Below, piece by piece: positions 57,922 to 64,000 of a stretch of 64,000 nt of DNA. The notes beneath the pieces are model-generated. The model was not told the origin of the DNA and searched no databases. It saw only the letters and a list, made by a program, of their open reading frames with translations. Every line of letters starts with the position of its first letter. Position 1 is the stretch's first letter. Source of the DNA: Nemopilema nomurai (lineage: Eukaryota; Cnidaria; Scyphozoa; Rhizostomeae; Rhizostomatidae); the NCBI GenBank assembly GCA_003864495.1, contig ML133479.1, positions 854,294 to 918,293 on the forward strand. Reading direction: 5' to 3'. The position numbers were made by a program, and so were the translations under genes.

Positions 57922-60510
57922 CGCTGTTGTCGTCAACTGAGCGTAAAGAGAAGGGTCCCAAGAACTAATCACTCGAATCCGTACTTTTTGTCTCTAACTA
58001 GAGACTGTTTACTCATGTTGATAATTTTTAAATTAATTTAATATCCTAAACGCCAGTTTTCAAACGTATCTGTGCTAGAGGAAGATAATATGTTTCTAAA
58101 GGATTAAAGGTTAAAGGAAAATATGACATTGTTAAGCACTCATATTGGTCGACTCAGAAATTCTCAATACAAACTCTGTAACCCTGATCGTGTTTTTCAA
58201 TATGTCCCAGACAGCACCCAAACACTCCTGGGGTGTCGCTTGCATGGGCTAGACAAGAATCGAGTGCACTCTTTCTCCAACAATCTAAAACTGCGGAGAA
58301 GCGACTCAGGTGCAAATCCTGATTTAAACAATATCATAACTCGGTGTTGATTCTAGGCTTGGGCTGTATGCAAAATTACCTCGCTACCACAGCAGGCGAT
58401 GTCTGATTGAAGCCACAACCAACGCGGTTTTGCCTGCGGTTTTGAAGCACTACTTAATGATGGGCCCAAATTAAGACGCGACCAGTTTTCGCCACCAATG
58501 TAAACAATTCATAACGCTTTCTCCCCATAATGGTTGTTGTCACCGAAGGCCTTCTCTAGCATTAAGCCACAACCTCATGTTTTAGAAAAAGATCAATGCT
58601 TCAACAGACAGTATCGCGACTTGCGTCGATTTTCATTCATCGTTACCCGATTTCTACATCGAATCACCAAGCTAACACCAGGCCTATGACATGGATCGCG
58701 AGGCCGTTTACAATTAAGTCGTGATATAAAAGGATTCATAACTGGAATGAAATGTCATTATGCCCATGAAAATGTTCACTACTTGTAGGCAATGTCATTT
58801 TCACTCTGTAACGGCTGGCTTTCAAGTGTAATATACTTCGTAATGCCTCAGTTGCGTGTTATAGTCACGTGTGATGTTCTTGATTACCTTCAATTTATGT
58901 TATGTGTGTTCGTTTGTTGCGTTACGAGTTAGTCTTGCTGTTGATTGAATAAGAAAACATCAACAAGTGTCTATCTCGTGTTCTAATCGATCGGGCTTAG
59001 GCCCATTGGCCGTATCGTATCGGCTCCCAACGTATCTTCACCATCATAAGAAGAACCCAACCAATCATAGAACGTTACAACTCACAATGTCTCTTTGAGA
59101 ATTGAGTGACCTTTTCTTTCCAACTAGAAGAAGGGGGTTCACGATCTTGTAGCCTAGTATCCACATTGTAAAGGGGCTATGAAAAAACCATCCTTTGTTA
59201 TTAAATGGCTTACTTTGCCATACACTGAAGGGATAAAAGAAAGGTTTAATGCATTGACAGGGCAAGCAATGTCACGCACTTGGAGCTTCTTTGCTACAAA
59301 ATATACAACGATTGCCTGAAGTGAGAGATTCAGATGTGTAAAATATAGTTGTTTTTTCAATGCAAGATGTACAAAATAGCTAAGTGAGTTCTGAAAGGGC
59401 ACGCTCCTTCTTTGAGCAGCTTTCATACGAAAAAAATTGCACCGTTGCGAAATGTTACTCCAGGCCATTTGGTTGACTTATGTTATGTAATAATATGTAA
59501 AATTATTACATAAACCTAAGATCTTTCGCCAGTAACCGCAAAGATTATTTCCAAGATAAGAAAATTATCGATAAAACCGAATCAATATAATGGGGGACTA
59601 AAATAGGGCAGGAAGACAAATGGCTCCTGAATCCAAAGTGCGCTTGAGGTAGGAATTTCAAAAAACATCGTTACTTCTGCTTCAAATTCATCAAAAATTA
59701 TCGGGATGAAAGACACTGGAGCTGACGGAGTTCTAAGATGAAAGGGGAAGTTGAGTCCTGAAAAAGCTTGTCTGTAGCCTAAAGCTGAACTTAATCGAAA
59801 AGCGATTCACCCATATAGTTTTGATAAGCAGTATGAAAGAAGGACGACTGATATAAAGATCTATGCTTGATTTGTCTCTTTTGATTTGTCTCTTTTGATT
59901 ACTCTTTCTGTCCCTCTGGCGTCTTCCTGGCATTTCGCCAGAGGGATCGGACTGTCCTCGCCAAATAGTGTGTCAGTTCACTGTAAAAACTACATGCACG
60001 ATAAGCAAACATTACCCTTCTGTCATGCTCTGTTCTGTGAATACCCCATTACTCGATGCTCTTTGTGCAAGGAACCACCCCCTCCCCTTCAAACAAAGAT
60101 ACTTTGGTAAGTAAGTTTATGTACTCTCGGTTCCTTATGGCCCGTTAGACTTTTTCATACTAATTTTTTCAAATATTAGATATGTGCTATCAGATATCCA
60201 CAAAGCAAATGAAGTGTGTCATTTTGCCCAAAAGTTCGCTGCCTGAAGCAATAGCTTCAATATTGATGAAATCAATCAACTGCTGAGTACACTGAATTAA
60301 TTCTACGCGCATTCCATTAATTTGCCAAGAAATCAGGAAGTGAGTAGTTCAAAATGAATGTCTGATTGCGGAAGCATTTGTACACCGTCCAAAAAGTGTT
60401 CGAATACCGCGGGCAGATAAACGCCCTGTGGGTGAGGTGTGCATCCAGCTGTGAATTAATTTGCAGTACCATCAAGACTGCTACCGGAATACTAGTCGAA
60501 TCCTCTATGG
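57922..60510. other. Intergenic, nothing supported
   Basis: Short open frames only; no domain, splice pattern or RNA gene recognised. Confidence 0.5.
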
Positions 60511-60690
60511 GTGGCAGTCTCAAATTCCTGCCAATTCTCTGTGGCAGTCTTAAATTCCCGCCAATATTCGGTGGCAGTCTCAAACTCCCGCCAATTCTCT
60601 GTGGCAGTCTTAAATTCCCGCCAATATTCGGTGGCAGTCTCAAATTCCCGCCAATTCTCTGTGGCAGTCTTCACTTTCCGCCAATTTTCA
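60511..60690. repeat. 30-bp tandem repeat, six copies with alternating types
   Basis: Units start at 60511, 60541, 60571, 60601, 60631 and 60661, each opening gtggcagtct. Two types alternate (caattctct and caatattcg endings), giving a 60-bp higher-order repeat. Several frames on both strands are open because the unit is 3n. Confidence 0.95.
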
Positions 60691-60909
60691 GTAGCAAACG
60701 CCCATTTAAAACAAATGTTCGTGCTCTTTGAGAGTCATGTTAAAGTGAATCGAGCATTGGCGACTGGGCCCTAATGTAGCAGAACCAGATTTCTACTTTG
60801 TCTCTTTGTAATTAGATGATTCATTCCTTTTATTTGCTTTCATTCGTGCTATACGCCACGCCTCTCACGCTTTCCACGAGTCACCTGTATCGTTTGTTTC
60901 CCAATTTTG

Positions 60910-61229
60910 CTATGTACACGCTTTTGTATAAGGAACTACTTTATAAGGGACCTACATGTAGAAGGCCGAAATATTTAAAGAACTTATACTACTAAAACGA
61001 ACTCCTTAAGGAACTTTTCGATTTGAAAATTTTTTTATAACTGCAAGCATCAAGAACTAAAAAGCCGGTTCCATTCATTTGCAGCCAATACTCGCGTATG
61101 GCATTTGATGTGCAGTGAAAATTAAGGAACTATTAAGGAACTTTCGGCACTAAAATCTTATGATTTGAGATCTACGAATAAGGAACTAGGCCTTGAGGTA
61201 GGTTCCTTGTAAAAAAAGCGTGTATATAG
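60910..61229. mobile_element. MITE-like inverted-repeat element, about 320 bp
   Basis: Left end ctatgtacacgcttttgtat (then aaggaac) at 60910; right end gttccttgtaaaaaaagcgt then gtatatag to 61229. These are inverted repeats with small gaps. aaggaact motifs recur inside. There is no coding capacity. Confidence 0.55.
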
Positions 61230-61512
61230 TTTACGACTCATTCTCTGTGTGTACTTCACAAATTCCTAATGCATGGCACGCGACCGTTCAAGCCAATTTT
61301 ACTCCTGCAAGTAATATTCAGCCTGCGTATAATTTCTCAGCCTGTATTCTCTCTATGCTTCTTTTTAGCAGAGTACGAATCCTGCTTGCCTTTTTGGAAA
61401 GAACTTTAAAGAATTTACTATTTTTTTCTGTATTCTTGGAAAGTTCACCTTTGACTTCCTTGGGGGTATACCTTTTATTTCCACATAATTAGACCTGCCG
61501 AAACCTCACTCA

Positions 61513-61746
61513 TGCTACCACTCTGGCACTTCATCTCTTGTGGTACCACTCTGGCACTATGTCTCTTGTGGTACCACTCTGATGCTACCACCTTGATGTT
61601 ACCACCCTGATGCTACCACTCCGATGCTACCACTATGGCACTTCCTCTCTTGTGGTACCACTCTGGCACTATCTCTGGTGCTTCCACTATCTCTGGTGCT
61701 TCCACTATCTCTGGTGCTTCCACTATCTCTGGTGCTTCTACTTTCT
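61513..61746. repeat. Minisatellite, units of about 15–18 bp
   Basis: Imperfect tgctaccactctgg and tctcttgtggtaccac units, then four copies of ctatctctggtgcttcca (18 bp). Confidence 0.9.
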
Positions 61747-64000
61747 AGCTCCATGCGGCTATAACGGCATTGGAATGCAAGCACTAACTAAAACCTGCTA
61801 TTCAAACCTTTTCGTATCCCTTTTTTTCAATTTCCTGGTATTGACGTTACGCCGCACATAATAGAAAGCGCCCACCCAACGTTCTGTCTTAAATCGTCGT
61901 CTACATTGATTACGCGGCATTGTAAAGTTGTATTCACATTATCAATGTTGTAATTCACATAATCTTAGGCCATTGGGTTTCGATGGATAATCAAACAATA
62001 GTCAAACAGTGTCTTTCCTCCGTGCGATATCCTCGTACGCATGCGCACCCATTAAATGAAAAGTGATTCACCAATAGGGTGTTTTCGTTGACGTCATAAT
62101 TTATGTTAAGTTATGTTCAGCGGCCATCTTGAAGGACAAGCAACAAACGCCTTCTTGTCATGGCTACCAAAAGTGCGTACGGGTATTCTTAAGGTATGGT
62201 ATCATTCACATTTTCTCATCCAGCTTAGGTGGATGGCAATTTCAAGAGCACCTGACATCCCCCCAGCCTAGGAAAATTATTTCCACCGTGCGTTTGGAGA
62301 GCTGGAACCAACAAAAGGCTACATGACGTTGCGCACGATTTCATCCATTTCGAAAATCATTGCCACTGTCATCGCCGGACATCGACGCCTTCAGGTAGGT
62401 CTTTGCCCAGGATGCACGGAAGTGGTTTTTTGGAGAAATATCGGCGCAGGGAATAGACTGCCCCGCTCCATGTTTTCAAGCCATAATTACTTGTGACATT
62501 AACATTTGTACAACTGTATTCCATGAAACTGACTTTGGAAAATGGGCTCTCCGCGTTACCACGTGGATAAATGTTAATCGATTGACTTGCGATTTTCTAG
62601 CCTTTGTAAGAGGTACCCTTCACCCTCCGAGTGTACATGTTGTCCAGCTAGGTTTCGTGAGAGGAGAGTTACCAACCTATCAGCAAAATGTCATCGAAAA
62701 TGGACCGGTTTTTCTATCTGCTGTTCAGCATGTCTATCTCAGTGGCTTGGTCTCTCAGCCCGCAGCCTGGTCAATGTTTTTTAAATATCAAGTAAATAAC
62801 GGCCAGTCTGCGGTTTCAAGTCATATTCATTAATAGCTATTTCAGAACTATGATAAATTTGTGGGAAATCAAAACACGTTTGGAATACTGAGACCGCTAG
62901 AGGAATTCAAAAATATTTTTACATTATCATGAATTCGACGTCCTATTGGATTTGGAGCGTTAAGAAAGTTTGACAAAGAATTGTTCGTTATTTCAAGGAA
63001 CAAGGAGGCATTGATTAGCTTCAAATGTAAGTCATGGGCAAGGGCAAAACCTTAGTCACGCAAATTATGAAATCAAAATATCGGAAGGGCACGTTCGATC
63101 CCACCCCTCGGGACGATATAAGGAACAACATGAGGAACAACAGTTATTCGAAAAACGGGTGTTTGCGGGGACCCTACTAATCCATAAACACGCACCGCCT
63201 GGCACCCTCGGTCAATTAAGACCCACAAAGCGCTACGGTGGGTTCTCCCAGAGTTAAAATTTCCTTAATTCTGGAAATGAGCTACTTTCGCACGGTGAGT
63301 TAGCCTGGAGTGTCTCTATCAAATAACCGCGAAATTCAATACCATTTAGAGTTGTAGAAACTGTTTCAATGTCCAGATCCATCATTTGAAACCCACAATG
63401 AACCAAAATCAATACTTTCACAAATATATGATACTAGTCTAAAGTTTTGCCATGTTGGAGATAATGTAAACTCTATTCAACTTACTTGCTTTGTTTCCAT
63501 TCAGCGAGCTGTTATTCCCATCCGCTCTTGTACTCCTGATCAAACTGATAATAAAAAGGTGAGCAAGTAACTGCCCTACGAAGTTCGGAGCCATGGCTTC
63601 AAATGGCACCTACAGCCTGCCTGCAGAGATCAGAAGAATATGTCTCGCAATTTCCTCCCAATGCATTAAAACTGGCGCGCCGAGCCAAGCTACCCAGGTG
63701 ACGGTCTCCAAGGCAGGAACAAACTTCCTCGGGAGGGACACCTTGGGTTGGCAATGATTTCTTCACTCTCCTCTCACAAACGTGTATGTTTATTTTGCAC
63801 GATTGAGCGTATCAGTGACAGGGCTCCTCCGTTTTATATTTGCCGTGTTTCCCTTCAGATCCTCCACACAACAAGTCGGCTTTGTTGTGTTGCGAACCCT
63901 GACCACGTATATCCAATTGGCTGTGGTCTGCAGATGTGATACGCAATCAAAGACAGATTTCTTTTCGGAATATTAGATAAAGTAAATACAAATTAAGGCT
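61747..64000. other. Intergenic, nothing supported
   Basis: Short frames only (for example 62582–62833). A cgcatgcgca palindrome-like motif near 62038 could be an NRF1-type site, but no transcript can be tied to it. Confidence 0.4.

Noticed and set aside
62129..62326. Possible small gene near 62162 with an ATG after tcttgtc
   Set aside because: Joining the two short in-frame pieces would need an intron of only about 41 nt, and the product has no recognisable feature.

Overview
The window is a stretch of animal nuclear genome. It is AT-rich, its genes have many GT–AG introns, and simple repeats, MITE-like inverted-repeat elements and a Penelope-like retroelement sit in introns and intergenic DNA. 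Secreted thrombospondin-1 (TSP1), CAP and von Willebrand factor A (vWFA) proteins made of phase-1 exons suggest an early-branching metazoan, most likely an anthozoan cnidarian (coral or anemone). That placement is inference; no search was possible. All gene models below were built by hand from splice sites and reading-frame phase.

Layout. (1) 1–4072, plus strand: the 3' part of a C2H2 zinc-finger gene with 15 visible fingers in five exons whose phases all agree. (2) 6888–14178, plus strand: a signal-peptide exon, a large low-complexity exon, then three TSP1 exons and a terminal CAP exon. The low-complexity exon can end at its own stop (9281) or splice at a phase-1 donor (9070) into the TSP1 exons, so this may be one gene with two ends or two genes. 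(3) 15517–21897, minus strand: a leucine-rich-repeat protein with an N-terminal BC-box-like motif. One intron holds a decayed Penelope-like element between long inverted arms, each with a hammerhead-ribozyme-like motif. (4) 23728–53239, minus strand: a giant secreted or extracellular gene, about 21 kb of coding sequence. (5) 53240–64000: no convincing gene except a weak candidate first exon; several repeats.

The giant gene is the main feature. It has four vWFA modules and roughly 65 copies of a β-rich unit of about 91 residues that I do not recognise. A block (vWFA, short linker exon, single-unit exon, multi-unit exon) occurs three times in a row. In the third block the multi-unit exon has grown to about 13 kb through a 31-copy array of a nearly identical 273-bp repeat. 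Five single-unit exons, a 24-nt micro-exon and a terminal vWFA domain follow. Indels in the array break the reading frame; they could be assembly errors or real damage.

The four loci show no obvious shared pathway. The TSP1–CAP gene and the giant vWFA gene are both probably extracellular; the zinc-finger gene is probably nuclear, and the BC-box LRR gene probably serves ubiquitin ligation.
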